64,000 bases of DNA from Aradus depressus (GCA_963662175.1 OY759226.1:25776446-25840445); one strand, 5' to 3'. Shown: positions 20,058 to 30,390, counted from the first letter of the stretch. Numbers and translations are program-made. Notes: generated by a model not told the origin, from the sequence alone.

Positions 20058-21363
20058 TAGAATAGAATAGTTTTTATTTATCGGCGTCCAATGACAAAGA
20101 TTTTTGACGCCTTTAACTCGATTAAATTAGATCTATGAGGTGTGTTGTTTTCATCGTGTTTAGGACAGCTTCAATAGATGAGTTGTCGTCTCCGAGCATC
20201 TCATGTAGGTCCCTGTTATGCAAACCCATGACCTTTAGTATATTCTCATATCCAGGGCACTCCTCCAGGATGTGGCTTACTGTGAGAGGCCAGGCCCCAA
20301 ACCCGCCACAGCCCGGGGCCATCGCCCTGGTTATGAGGTGGCCATGGGTTAGGCGAGTGTGACCTACACGGAGCCGCATCAGACATACCTCCTCCTGTCT
20401 ATTCTGTCTTTCAGAGCTTTGCCATTTGTCAACATTAGCTTTGATGGACCTAAGCTTATTTGTTGGGTCCATGTTGGTCCACAAAGAGGTCCAGCTCTCT
20501 TTTATTTTGTGATGTAGGCAGATCTTTAGGTCCGGAATTGTCGTTATTATTCTTCCTTCTCCAAGCAGCGCTGCTGCTTCCCTTGCCATTCTATCCGCAG
20601 CATGGTTCCCTTCAATACCCACGTGTGAGGGAATCCAGCAAAAAACCACTTTCTTGCTATCCCTTATGCAATTCCCGAGAAGCTTTTGTATTTTATATAC
20701 TAGGGGGCAGCGGCTGTTAAACTGTTGGATACTCTGAAGAGCGGAGATGGAGTCACTACAAATCATGTAGTTCCGACCTACATCGGAAGTAACAAAACTC
20801 ATTGCTTCAGCAACGGCGCACAGTTCTGCAGTGTAACTGCTGCAGTAGCTTGGCAGCCTGCATTTATACACTGAAGACTGGGTTACCACAGCATAGCCTA
20901 CATGTTCCTCGCTTTTCGATCCGTCCGTGTAAATGTTTTGGTACCCATGGAAGGTTCGTCTTATTTTAGAGAACATGATCTTGTAGACATTTGGTGGGGT
21001 TTCTGCTTTGTTTAGTCGGCCTAAGCGGGATATGACTTTCGGCTTGGGTAGTGTCCATGGAGGTTCGTCGGTATTCTCAACTGTAGGGATTTTGTCTAGC
21101 AGTTCTAGAATATGTTCCCTTGCTCGTATGCCCAGGGGGCGGGTGGCCCGTTGGTTTCCGTTGTACAGATGGAGATTATCTGGCTCGAAGATGTATTTGA
21201 AAGCTGGGTTCCAACTGTTCGGAAGCAGAGACACGATGTAAGAGATCCCCAAGAGAAGCCTTCTGAAGTGTAAAGGTGGTTGTCCACATTCCGCACAGAT
21301 GCTGATCACTGGGCTCGTCCTGAAGGCTCCAGTGGCCAGCCTCAGGCCAGTATGGTGTACTGC
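20058..21363 (-). mobile_element. 5'-truncated LINE with RNase H, 13-bp target duplication
   Basis: The 13-bp sequence ATATAAATTAGAA flanks the element perfectly at 20045-20057 and 21364-21376, defining a target-primed insertion. The element reads on the minus strand. Its 5' truncation falls inside the coding region at 21363, and its 3' end is a short AT-rich UTR with an AGAAT/AATAG-type pentameric tail (20058-20075). Only the RNase H and C-terminal part is present. An intact RNase H frame indicates a young insertion. Confidence 0.85.
20122..21363 (-). CDS. LINE ORF2 C-terminal fragment: RNase H
   Basis: Open frame of 413 codons (partial; no native start) that ends at a proper stop. The N-terminal residues HHTGLRLATGAFRTSP are the conserved motif just after the reverse transcriptase in I-like LINEs. 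An RNase H domain follows with all four acidic residues: D in YTDGSK (about residue 147), E in SYTAEL (180), D in ICSDS (204) and D in GNHAAD (257). A cysteine/histidine cluster lies near the end (CGGFGAWPLTVSHILEEC). RNase H degrades the RNA template during element copying. The reverse transcriptase and endonuclease are lost by truncation, so it cannot act alone. I-like clade is my inference from the RNase H and the flanking motif. Confidence 0.85.
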   Translation of the reverse strand, partial: AVHHTGLRLATGAFRTSPVISICAECGQPPLHFRRLLLGISYIVSLLPNSWNPAFKYIFEPDNLHLYNGNQRATRPLGIRAREHILELLDKIPTVENTDEPPWTLPKPKVISRLGRLNKAETPPNVYKIMFSKIRRTFHGYQNIYTDGSKSEEHVGYAVVTQSSVYKCRLPSYCSSYTAELCAVAEAMSFVTSDVGRNYMICSDSISALQSIQQFNSRCPLVYKIQKLLGNCIRDSKKVVFCWIPSHVGIEGNHAADRMAREAAALLGEGRIITTIPDLKICLHHKIKESWTSLWTNMDPTNKLRSIKANVDKWQSSERQNRQEEVCLMRLRVGHTRLTHGHLITRAMAPGCGGFGAWPLTVSHILEECPGYENILKVMGLHNRDLHEMLGDDNSSIEAVLNTMKTTHLIDLI

Positions 21364-21668
21364 ATATAAATTAGAAAATATGTAAAAAATAACGTAATTA
21401 TGACTGTAAATATGACGAATGTAAATATAACCACGAATAAAAATAACTTATCAACGTTTCTGCCGTTTTTGTTGTTTTTATAATAATCATTCGCTAATTC
21501 TTATTTAATTCATCATAATCATAAGTTTCAGTAACTAACTCGCCCCCCTGAGAGGTTTTATGGATCCGCCATCGGATTTGTACTCCCCAGTACAAATTAG
21601 TCAATTATGTTATTGCTCTCCCTTCAAAGCCAATTGACCTTTTGAGCTCAAACACAATATTTGACTTA

Positions 21669-23174
21669 TACAGAGTGGCTCAGATAAGCGGGCCACAAGT
21701 GAAATAACTCCTAAACGGTTAGAGATATCAAAATTGTGCAGAGGACTAAAGTTGTAGCACTCGCCGAGAGCTATAATATGGCGTCCTTGAAATACATAAA
21801 TGACCCTTTTAATGGCTCAAACAGCCCTTCGAAGGGCGGGGTTCTTTTTTGACCCTTAAGTTTAATTACATTTTATCATAGTACTAAAGAAACAAGAAAA
21901 TACAGTGCAAACAGATTTTTGATACGTCAAGTAGTTTTTGAAAAAATAAGGTTTAAAGTTCACGTTTTTCTTATTCTGAAGTTAGTTGCAATTCAGTAAC
22001 TTCAGAATCAGGTTAGGTTAGGTTTTATGACTCATGCCCGGGCTTTAACAAAGAGGTCATATCGCCTACTACCAGAGCGCTCTTTCGTCACTCTGGTGGA
22101 CATGAGCCCGACTCTACTGTGGGAGTCCTAAATTTTGCCTACCCTAAATTTTTATTCATCTAGGGCAGGAGTCTTTAACGAGTTCCTGACATCGTACAGG
22201 CTCGGGACCATCGCTTAACGTCCCATCGGAAGGACGGCGTGCCTAAGTTTATTTTACGTCCCAGATAAAATAAACTAAGGGCTTCGGTCGGGTTACGAAC
22301 GCACGACCTTGAGCTCAGAAGTCAAGCACGCATACCACTGAGCTACCGGCGCCCTCAGAAGTGGGGGGAATCACAGTTAGACTTGTCAGTCTTCTTTTAT
22401 GTTTATTATTGTTATCGAAGTTATGAAGTGAACACAATGCAGTGGGGTCGGGGAGCATCCACCTTGAAATACCGGCAAAATGTTCCATCCGCCCCGCGCC
22501 CGGAGCCCCAGTACCTATTTCGTATTTTTCTCTTTCCGTTTCATCTGTTCATCCAATTTTGATTCTGAAAAAAGATTTGAACTCTTTGTACCGTCTACTT
22601 TCATCGCCGTACCTGTAATTTTTTAAAAAAGGTAGAAGATATCATGTAAAAAAAAATAGTTAAAAAAATGTTATTCGGAATTCAAAATGTTTCCAAAGAA
22701 AAAAAAAAAAAAAAAAAAGGTGTGATATCAATTTTACATTAATTTCGAGTACAAAGGAAAAAAAATGAAAAAAAGTTAAGCCGTTTAGCGAAAATACCTT
22801 TAATATTTTTTATTAAAAGAGCACAACAACCCACCCTAGAACCATTCTCACTACCTACGCTGACACCCTTCAGAATCAGGAAACCGTGCAACTTTTTTTT
22901 CGAGAACTACCTACTTGACATATCAAAAAACTGTTTGCACAGTTCTTCATTGTTTCTTTAGTACTTTAATAAAATGTAATAAAACTTAAGGGTCAAAAGG
23001 GAACCCCGCCCTTCGAAGCCATTGAGCCATTGAAAGGGTAATTTGTGTCTTTTCGAGGATGCCATACTATAGCTCTCGGCGAATGCTACAACTTTAGTCC
23101 TATGCACAATTTTGATATCTCTAACCGTTTAGGAATTATTTCACGTGTGGCCCGCTTATCTGGGCCACCCTGTA
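21669..23174. mobile_element. Tc1/mariner-type MITE with long terminal inverted repeats
   Basis: The element is flanked by TA (21667-21668 and 23175-23176). It begins TACAGAGTGGCTCAGATAAG and ends with the complement of TACAGGGTGGCCCAGATAAG. The inverted similarity continues about 270-300 bp inward, with shared blocks AACGGTTAGAGATATCAAAA, GCCGAGAGCTATA and CTTCGAAGGGCGGGGTTC. No transposase frame is present. TA targets and TACAGGGTG-type ends point to the IS630-Tc1-mariner superfamily. A SINE (22011-22357) sits inside the left half. Confidence 0.8.
22011..22357 (-). mobile_element. tRNA-derived SINE, full length, TTAGG-type tail
   Basis: Reads on the minus strand from GAGGGCGCCGGTAGCTCAGTGG to GGGCATGAGTCATAAAACCTAACCTAACC. 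On the plus strand the tail appears as GGTTAGGTTAGGTT at 22011. The B box region reads GGTTACGAACGC here and is degraded. The insertion lies inside the long-TIR MITE and so is younger than it. Confidence 0.8.
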
Positions 23175-23550
23175 TAGTGAGTGACTTTTGAATGTTCATA
23201 ATAAACTTTGTATCGATACATTGATTACATTGACACATATTAGGCTATTTGATCCCCCCCCCCCCCCTCCTCACCTACTCTGATACCCCTTTCCCAATGA
23301 CCGATATTCCGGAAAATTATTAGGTGAATTTAAATGAGAATCAACAGGCGTTGTTCTTATGGGATTTTGAATTACACATTTAAAATTTCGTGATGCATTC
23401 ATTCTAATTGGGAGTTATCGTGTTCACAGACACATACACTCACTAACAGACATACATTTTTCATGAAATTCCGTTGAAAATTCTTTATCGAATTTGTAAC
23501 CGGTTACATAACTTGTTCTATACATTGTTAAGCTGGAGAAGCTGCAATGA

Positions 23551-24590
23551 AATAAAAAAAAAAATAAAAAAATTACCTACGTAAAAAAGGCGGAAGGGTC
23601 TTTATAATAGCAGACCTTCCTTTCTCATATTTCTAAGAAGGGTCCTATTTTATGGGATCTCAGAAAATTACTCAACACTTGTGTTTACATGGTTTCTTTA
23701 AACATTGCGTCTTTTCCGGCCGTCAGTTCATTTCTAGACGTACCCTCGAAAACGTCTCTTCGTGAAAAAATGCTTACAGTAGAGTAAACATTTGATTTGA
23801 TAAATATTTATGACCGGGAAAAGTTAAGTGTGCGTGTGATGACAGCAAGGTTGAATATTGGGAAAACCCCCAAAAAAATTTTAAAAATGGACATCGTTTT
23901 GGAATTGTTCGTATGAGCAAGGACCGACAACATCCGCTAGGACTGCTGATTTAACAAAAGACACGTGAAGTCAGACAGGAATGGATTAAAAAATACAAGG
24001 TACGTTTTAAAAATTATAAAACCTCTCTTTAACGGACACTTCTAAATGGGAGATGCACGATTCCTCTTTGTGCAGTTTTGATTGCGTTCAGCCCATGGCA
24101 GGTTTCCTCTCACCTATGATCTTGTTTACTTTAACTTGTTTACTTTCCGTCACCACCCCTTCCTCACCATTCACGCATCCGTCTGGAAATCATCCGTTGC
24201 TCAGTGTCCCAGTGTCAAGGTCAGTGTTCACATTATTATTTATATAATAAAATTATTTAACCTGAATTGTCCTCATAGCTTAGAAACTAAGGAGAGGGAC
24301 AGATATATCGTCCCGCCGCGGAACGCCGGCTATTACGCCCCTACAATTTATATTAAGTATGTGATCTGAACTTTATTATTTACTTATTCCCTACAGAACT
24401 GAGAGGAATCCTGCCATTCGGTTGAGAGCACTCAACTTGGTCCGAGAGGAATCGTGATGTGGGCATTAGACTGTTCCCCCCACTGCTCTTAATTGGAGAG
24501 GAATCCGGCGACGCCCCTCTAAATAACAGATAAACTCATTTGCATCAACGAGGTTTTATTAGACCTTGTACTATTCAAACCAAAAAGCAG
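23551..24590. other. Unassigned interval
   Basis: No recognisable domain. The GC-rich phrase CCCGCCGCGGAACGCCGGC near 24303-24325, followed by TATTACGCCCC, resembles the hairpin text of the Helitron-like end at 761-788, but no CTRR end follows at the right distance. Short open frames at 24053-24369 have no similarity I recognise. Confidence 0.35.
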
Positions 24591-24699
24591 TAAAGGTACC
24601 CATATACGAAGCAAATCTATCGTCAGATTTATCTTCAGATTGATTTGACGATAAATCTGACGATTTTGGAGCGCACAAACAGTTCGATATATCTCAGTC

Positions 24700-24835
24700 G
24701 ACGCAATGGACCAGGACGAACTTTTGTTGTTATTCCATGTTATTCCATTCCAAAGACTGGCACAATTATCTAAGGATGACGGAAGAGACTTACGGAGAGT
24801 TGGCAAATTATCTCTAGACCAGGTACACATATCAC
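24700..24835 (+). pseudogene. Harbinger transposase N-terminal remnant
   Basis: Starting near ATGGACCAGGACGAACTT the frames give MDQDELLLLF, then, after a frame change, FHSKDWHNYLRMTEETYGEL and a stop. This is the conserved LRMxxETxxxL segment before the DDE domain in PIF/Harbinger transposases and agrees with the element ends. The DDE triad is absent. Confidence 0.65.
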
Positions 24836-24930
24836 ACATTTAATAAAATAAAATTATAAAAACAGGAAAGTTAAAATACTTAAACTCTTTCACTTCACTT
24901 TTGTGTTTAAAATGTTGTTATTATAGATAA

Positions 24931-25181
24931 ATTGTAGGGATATTGAGGGTCAGTCAAAGATGGAAGAAAACAGGCAACACTATTCAAACGCCAACGTTTC
25001 GATATATTTTATATCATCATCAGGGCCTACACACATGGAAGGGAATCAATCACAATTAAACAAAATTAATGTGTTGATAAACATTACTGAACGTTCAAAT
25101 AGACATTGTAACGTACGTTGGCTTTTGAATAGTGTTGCCTGTTTTCTTCCATATTTGACTGACCCTCAATATTCCTACAAT
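24931..25181. repeat. Inverted-repeat unit, 66-bp arms, hammerhead-like motif
   Basis: Left arm 24931-24996 and right arm 25116-25181 are complementary with three mismatches in 66 bp (ATTGTAGGxATATTGAGGG, GGAAGAAAACAGGCAACAC). They are separated by 119 bp. The left arm runs into a hammerhead-like motif on the minus strand (24990-25026). The unit is nested in the Harbinger element. The architecture resembles the 34191-34824 unit. Confidence 0.8.
24990..25026 (-). other. Hammerhead-ribozyme-like motif
   Basis: On the minus strand: GCC-CTGATGA-T, stem II GATATA/TATATC, GAAA, the palindrome ACGT, T, GGC. Stem I is 3 bp (GCC/GGC), stem II 6 bp with a 3-nt loop, and stem III the palindromic ACGT. 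The only core departure is the T between CTGATGA and stem II. Known hammerheads of Penelope-like elements have similarly tiny palindromic stem III; activity here is unproven. Confidence 0.4.
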
Positions 25182-25415
25182 TAGAATCTACAGTCCGCTA
25201 ATCAACATTATAGATAAACTTATTATAACCTCCTTGATTAGCGCCACGATAACCACATACACCATACAATCAATTGTACAAGCAATTAATCTGTTTGATC
25301 ATTGCATGAAATTTTCTTCAGATCAAAAGTAAATCTGAAGTCCAACCAGTCGAAATCGATAACGACATACATTAAACGATTCATCGAACAATTGCTTCGT
25401 ATATGGGTACCTTAA

Positions 25416-26030
25416 AAGCTGAGCTATTCTATGCATAGCATCTGGGTTGAAAGACAACAAAACACCAAATTCTAAAGAAAGGACTGTCAACACAACTTGT
25501 TACTAACTGCAGAACGCCAAGACCCGCTAAAAATGACCGCCAAAGATTCAATGCCTTTATTGTTATCGGATTTATTTATGTTTATTTAAATTTTTTTTAT
25601 TAATATAATTATTTAATTATGTCCTCGTAGTTAAGGTTAGTTTTCTTTTTCAGTGGGTCAGAAAATTTGAAATTCCAGTTAAAACTCCACATCCAATTTC
25701 TAACCGATTTCATAACTTAAAATACTTTCTATAACTGGGCAAGTACGACCGGAACTAATGCAGCGATATAGGTTAAGTATCGATTACTATAAATTAGTCA
25801 GTATCGGAGGAACAAAAGCATCGATACCAGTATCATATCAGTGATATCGAAACATCCTCAACTATAGGAAGAACAGAACATCAGCTCTATACACGGCTGT
25901 TCCGTGACTCAAGGACATCTTCACAATACAAGTCGATATAGTCTCACCTTAGAGAGTCTTCTTAGCACCCATTTATAGACTATCCTAAGGCAAAATATCA
26001 CTCATACATGTATATAAATAAAATTTGTCT
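25416..26030. other. Unassigned interval
   Basis: Mostly unique-looking AT-rich sequence. Degenerate CGATA-type motifs recur near 25750-25860 (GCGATATAGG, TATCGATTAC, TATCGGAGG, CATCGATACC, GATATCGAAAC). No domain or transposon end is visible. Confidence 0.4.
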
Positions 26031-26246
26031 TAGGATGAGATGTTAAGCGATGGTCCCGAGCCTGTACGATGTCAGGTACTCGTTAAAAAACCCTCCCTAG
26101 TCTAGGTGAATAAATATTTAGGGTAAGCAAAATTTAGGACTCCCACAGTAGAGTCGGGCTCATGTGCACCCGAGTGTCGAAAGAGCGCTCTGGTAGTAGG
26201 CGATATGACCTTTTAGTTAAAAGCCCGGGCTTGAGTCATAATATTT
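26031..26246 (+). repeat. SINE, 5'-truncated
   Basis: Starts in GATGAGATGTTAAGCGATGG and runs to TTAAAAGCCCGGGCTTGAG, with the internal blocks GTACGATGTCAGGTACTCG and CAGTAGAGTCGGGCTCATG. The tRNA-like head is absent. It faces the minus-strand copy at 26417. Confidence 0.75.
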
Positions 26247-26416
26247 AACTTTATATAACTCGGAATTTTGTTTCCGGCGGGATACTGTCCAAATTATATA
26301 CAACTTACTAATAAATTATTTAATATTTTAAAATTTATAAGTTTAAATTTTTCTCTTAAAAACTAAAGAACTAATCATTGAATCATAACGCGGTTTTCAG
26401 AGACTATCAGTTAGTT

Positions 26417-26669
26417 AGTTATTATGACTCATGCCCGGGCTTTAACTATGAGGTCATATCGCCTACTACCAGAGAGCTCTTTCGTCAATGTGGTGGACAT
26501 GAGCCCGACTCTACTGTGGGAGTCCTAAATTTTGCCTACCCTAAATTTTTATTCACCTAGGGCAGGGGTCTTTAACGAGTATCTGACATCGTACAGGGTC
26601 GGGACCATCGCTTAACGTCCCATATGAAGGACGGCGAGCACGCATACCACTGAGCTACCGGCGCCCTCA
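26417..26669 (-). repeat. SINE with internal deletion
   Basis: Minus-strand copy with both ends. The block between GAAGGACGGCG and AGCACGCATACCACTGAGC is deleted, removing the B box and the palindromic TTATTTTATCTGGG region. The remaining head has only the A box, so Pol III transcription is unlikely. Confidence 0.75.
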
Positions 26670-26817
26670 AAAGGACTAACATGTTTTTATTATTGATTTT
26701 TTAAGGAGTCAATAAGAAGGAAAATTGTATTTTTTTTTTATTTGTCATTTTTTTTAAATTACTGTTAAATAACATTTTTAGAATAATTATAAATATTTAA
26801 TGAGAGATATAATAATT

Positions 26818-27372
26818 TTTACTTTCCCATGCTGAGTTTTCAAAGCAATTTCATATTTTCCGTTCTCCTATTTCCAAAAGTGAAAAAAAAAGTCTGTCTT
26901 TTTGTTTATGGACACGATTTTCAGCCATAATGGCCAAAAAGAAAGGGGTTATAGGGAGGCTTAACACAAATGGGGTTATAGGGGGGCTTAACAGAAAAAG
27001 TGGTTATAGGGGGGGCTTAACACAAAAAGGGGTTATAGGGGGGCTTAACACAAAAACTCTCATTACTGTCGTTGTAATGAATGTATTGACACAAAATTTC
27101 TTATGTAAATTCAAAGCCCTATAAGGACGACACATAATAATTTTCAGCGGAATCAGCTAAATCTGAATCAGTAAAATTCAGTATGAAGATACAGAAACAA
27201 CTATATAAGTCTATTATTGAACTTTAGCCCAAACGGTGGAGGGTTTTGGAGGGAGAGAGAACCATACACCGACCATTTTCTTTTTATAGCTTTCAAAACA
27301 AGAAATTCCTTTTGAAATTCAACATCGAATTTCTAATCGATTACATAACTTCTGCTATACTTCGCATAGTAA
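26818..27372. repeat. Family G copies, plus then minus
   Basis: Plus-orientation text runs from CTGAGTTTTCAAAGCAATTTC through TGGACACGATTTTCAGCC to ACGGTGGAGGGTTTTGGAGG. A minus-orientation head follows at 27308-27372 (CGATTACATAACTTCTGC, TATACTTCGCATAG). The plus copy contains an expanded internal minisatellite (26944-27056). Confidence 0.6.
26944..27056 (+). repeat. Minisatellite inside family G, 4 units
   Basis: Four near-identical units of GGGGTTATAGGGGGGCTTAA plus CACAAAAA, of roughly 27-29 bp, are arrayed in tandem. In other copies the same phrase occurs once, so this is a local expansion. The short open frame across it (GVIGGLN repeats) is a by-product. Confidence 0.8.
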
Positions 27373-28604
27373 AAGTAATCGAAAGACAAGTATTTTCTTT
27401 TATGTTTATCTATCGATAGAATACTATCGATAGTTTCACAATTCACTCCTTTGTCAGGTTATCATGAAGCTCGTTACGTTGCTAACGTTAGCCACAAATA
27501 ACCAGATATAACCTACTTATCCCCATTTCTCCTCGACTTACATAACATCTCATATATGAGTATCTCTGGAAACAAAAGTGGATTTTCGATATGTCTTCTA
27601 CTGGAAGAATGGGTCTGTTGGGAATTTGCCCAGTAAATGGGAAAAGAGACAAGGCTCCGTCAGTCCGTGACTGATGGCTTGATTGAAAGCCCCACAAAGT
27701 GGCTTTTTTTTTTAGGAAGGAGAAGGAAAAACTAGACAAAATATATATATATATATAGTCTAGTTTTTATATATAAATATATATATTTCTCTTGGTTGAA
27801 TTCAACAAACAAGATAGAATTTAAAAAAAAAGTCGTCGATGTATTATCAGTAGAGCTCGGATTCCCGTGCAATTGTATTTTTTTTTTTCGCTAGCTTGAA
27901 ATCATTAAATAACAATTATTTTTTACAAATTAAGGAGTTTTTAACTTTTTTGACAAAATTACATGTTTAGGTTTTTATTGCGTAAAATTGCATATTTTGT
28001 CGTAATTAGAAAATTTATTTGTAAGTTTGAAAATGTATACATACATACAAATTTATAAAGGAAAGTTTCGTGAAATATTTCGTGGTTGTTTTGAACGCAG
28101 TGAATAAGGTGCGCTTTTCTGGGAAATTCTCACTACGACTTTCATGTTAGACTGTCCCTTTAAATTGGTGGAAAGCCAATAATCCCCATCATTTCCCTCC
28201 CTTCCACTTTGCGCTACACCAATCATACCTAAAGTTGGATCGAGTTATTCTTCCAAAGTAAAAAGTTGCATTGTTAATTATTGTGAATTTAAGTTGGAAA
28301 GACTGTGTTTCGCACATCACGTGAGAAAGCAATTGGGTGTCAAAGAAAATTTTTTAAAAAAATTGTGTTTTCAGTAAATATTTTTTATAAATTGTATAAG
28401 AAAATTCCGTTAGGCTTTTTATTTTAAAGATTTATTTTTAAACCCTGTCTAATATTATGCTGAAAAAAGAGGTATTTATTTTACAAATTTAGATACAATT
28501 TTTTTTTTTCTCAGAAAAACCTTTAATGGTGATTTTATTTTTTGTTGCACATTTTTGTTGCACATTTTTGCACGCTTTTTAATTTTTTAACTGCACGAAA
28601 TCTG
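27373..28604. other. Unassigned AT-rich interval
   Basis: AT-rich, with a TA microsatellite near 27740-27785 and numerous A/T runs. The open frame 27488-27739 on the minus strand has no recognisable domain. I see no RNA gene. Confidence 0.4.
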
Positions 28605-29335
28605 GGCTCTAATTATCAGTAATACACTCCCCAGAACGAATTTATAAATTAACAATTGGATCACATGGATCTTTTGAGTCCTAATGCAATATTTTGTGTC
28701 GATACAATCATAACAATGGCGGTTAGTAAAGATTATGTGTTATTAAGCGTCTCTCCTAAACCCTTTCTTCCCTTTGGCAGATTTGGCTGAAAATGATTAA
28801 ATGGCTTCCTCGTGAGGTTCTGGTTATATATATGAAATTTCATGTCGATACGTCCTGTCTGTCGGGAGTTACTCAAACATATATGTGACATTTCATGTCA
28901 TAATATAACACATTTCATGTCACATATATGTTTGAATAACTCCCGACAGACAGGACATTAATTAATTGTAATAATAATTAAATTTCTATTAATTTTAGTG
29001 GAATTAGCCAAATGGATGGGGAAATCAGAGGGGGCTCAACTCAAATTCGAGCATCGGACATGAAATTTCATATTTAAAGTCAAAACCCAATGAGAACATA
29101 ACATGTCAAATTTCAGCCATATCGTCTCAAGGAAGGGGTTCAAAAACCTTTAAAACTGCAATGTTATGAATTGATCGACACAAAATTTAGTATAAAGATT
29201 AAGGAGCCTTCTATGTAGTTCTACTATTGAGTATTAGCGAAAATTTTCGACTATTTTTGGAGGAGGAGCGAAAAGTTAATTGAGTTATTCGTTCTGGGGA
29301 AGTTCATTGTCAGTGATTCACCAATGACTTTTTTT
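28605..29335. repeat. Family G inverted dimer with hairpin centre
   Basis: Minus-orientation sequence 28605-28890 (ACTCCCCAGAACGAAT, TCCCTTTGGCAGATTTGGC) is followed by plus-orientation sequence 28919-29335 (AAATTTCATATTTAAAGTC, AGGAGCGAAAAGTTAATTG, GTTCTGGGGAAGTTCATTG). Both outer ends therefore carry the same terminal text. The centre is a near-perfect hairpin, 28852-28889 with 28919-28956: 38-bp arms, one mismatch and a 29-nt loop. The structure is that of a foldback element made from two family G units. Confidence 0.75.
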
Positions 29336-30390
29336 TTCTAATTATTTTCATAATTTCTTTTTGTTTTCTATAAAATAGCAAATTTATATTTACTAATTTT
29401 AATATTATTTTTTATAACTTTTATTTAGTTACTAAACTTATTACCTATTTGTCATTATTATTATCTTTTATGATGTATGATTCGTTTCATATTTACTATG
29501 TTATTTATTATCTTTTATTATTCTATATTAAATGTAAGAATATAACTTTAAGAATATGTAATTTGTAAAGAACCCCACTCATAAAGTATGTATTATTTAG
29601 TGTAATAAAACTTTTATTTATTTGTGTAAAAACAAAAATAGTTATAAATCAAGACTCAAGTAGTTATAAATCAAATTTATAAGCTATCTTATTGTATAAA
29701 TTCTTTTGACGTATCCTATTACCATGTATTGGTTTAACGGAAATAAATATATTATTTGTGATGTAAAAACTACAGAACATTCTTTTTAATAAATATAGAA
29801 AAGAGGTAATTTTTGTATATATATATATATCAAGGTGTTTAAAAAACAAAACAAGAAAACATATAAAACAGCTGTGAAACAAATGGAGTAGAGTCGAGAG
29901 CTAGCTCTGGAAGAGTGCACGTAAGTAAAGATGTTTGTTTTAAGTGAGGTTGAACAATTACCGGAAAGTTGAAATATCGAAGTCTAAATTGTGTTAAGAA
30001 ACTTCAAAAGAAGGTACATTTAATCAAATACTTTTTTTATATGCCCGAACAAAAGATAAAAAAGAAATCGTTTTTAAGGATTTAATTTAATGATTTTGTT
30101 CCTTTGTAAATTTTTTGTTTTGTTCAATGTTTAGTTTTTTAAGTATAATGTGTGAATAAAGAAAATAACCCTAATATTGGTCCTCTTAAAATTCTATTCT
30201 ATTCGTCTTCCCTGTTGGCCCAGTAATATCATTTGAAAAATCTTGGATTAGAAATTAATGCTATTTAAAATTATTAAAAAAATTGGTATCTCTTTGTAAA
30301 TCCAAGTGTAAAGTTTGTTTAATTGAATTTTTTTGTTGTATACATGTACTTTCTTAAAAATTGCACGTCATAAATAATTTATGACGTGGG
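29336..30390. other. Unassigned AT-rich interval
   Basis: Very AT-rich, with several AATAAA-type signals near 29600-30170. The phrase CAATGTTTAGTTTTTTAA with a following AAGAAAATAA block recurs near 49434-49475, so part is an unnamed interspersed repeat. No coding similarity. Confidence 0.4.

Larger units (their letters stand above)
21585..23550 (-). repeat. Family G copy split by a MITE
   Basis: Left part 21585-21668 (CCCAGTACAAATTAGTCAA, TTGCTCTCCCTTCAAAGCC, TATTTGACTTA) and right part 23177-23550 form one minus-orientation copy. Markers on the right are GATACATTGATTACATTG, CCAATGACCGATATTCC, GTTCACAGACACATACA and GGTTACATAACTTG. It is interrupted by the MITE 21669-23174 at a TA. A C-run at about 23255-23267 occupies the same internal site as the G tracts in other copies. 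Confidence 0.65.
24594..25412 (+). mobile_element. PIF/Harbinger nonautonomous element
   Basis: Perfect 21-bp terminal inverted repeats begin AGGTACCCATATACG at 24594 and end with the complement at 25412. They are flanked by the target duplication TAA (24591-24593 and 25413-25415), the TWA target of PIF/Harbinger. Inside is a remnant of the transposase N-terminus (24700-24835) and a nested inverted-repeat unit (24931-25181). This is an internal-deletion derivative mobilised in trans. Confidence 0.85.

Noticed and set aside
24295..24345. Third Helitron-like 3' end
   Set aside because: GC-rich text CCGCCGCGGAACGCCGGC resembles the hairpin, but no CTRR followed by T lies at the expected spacing.
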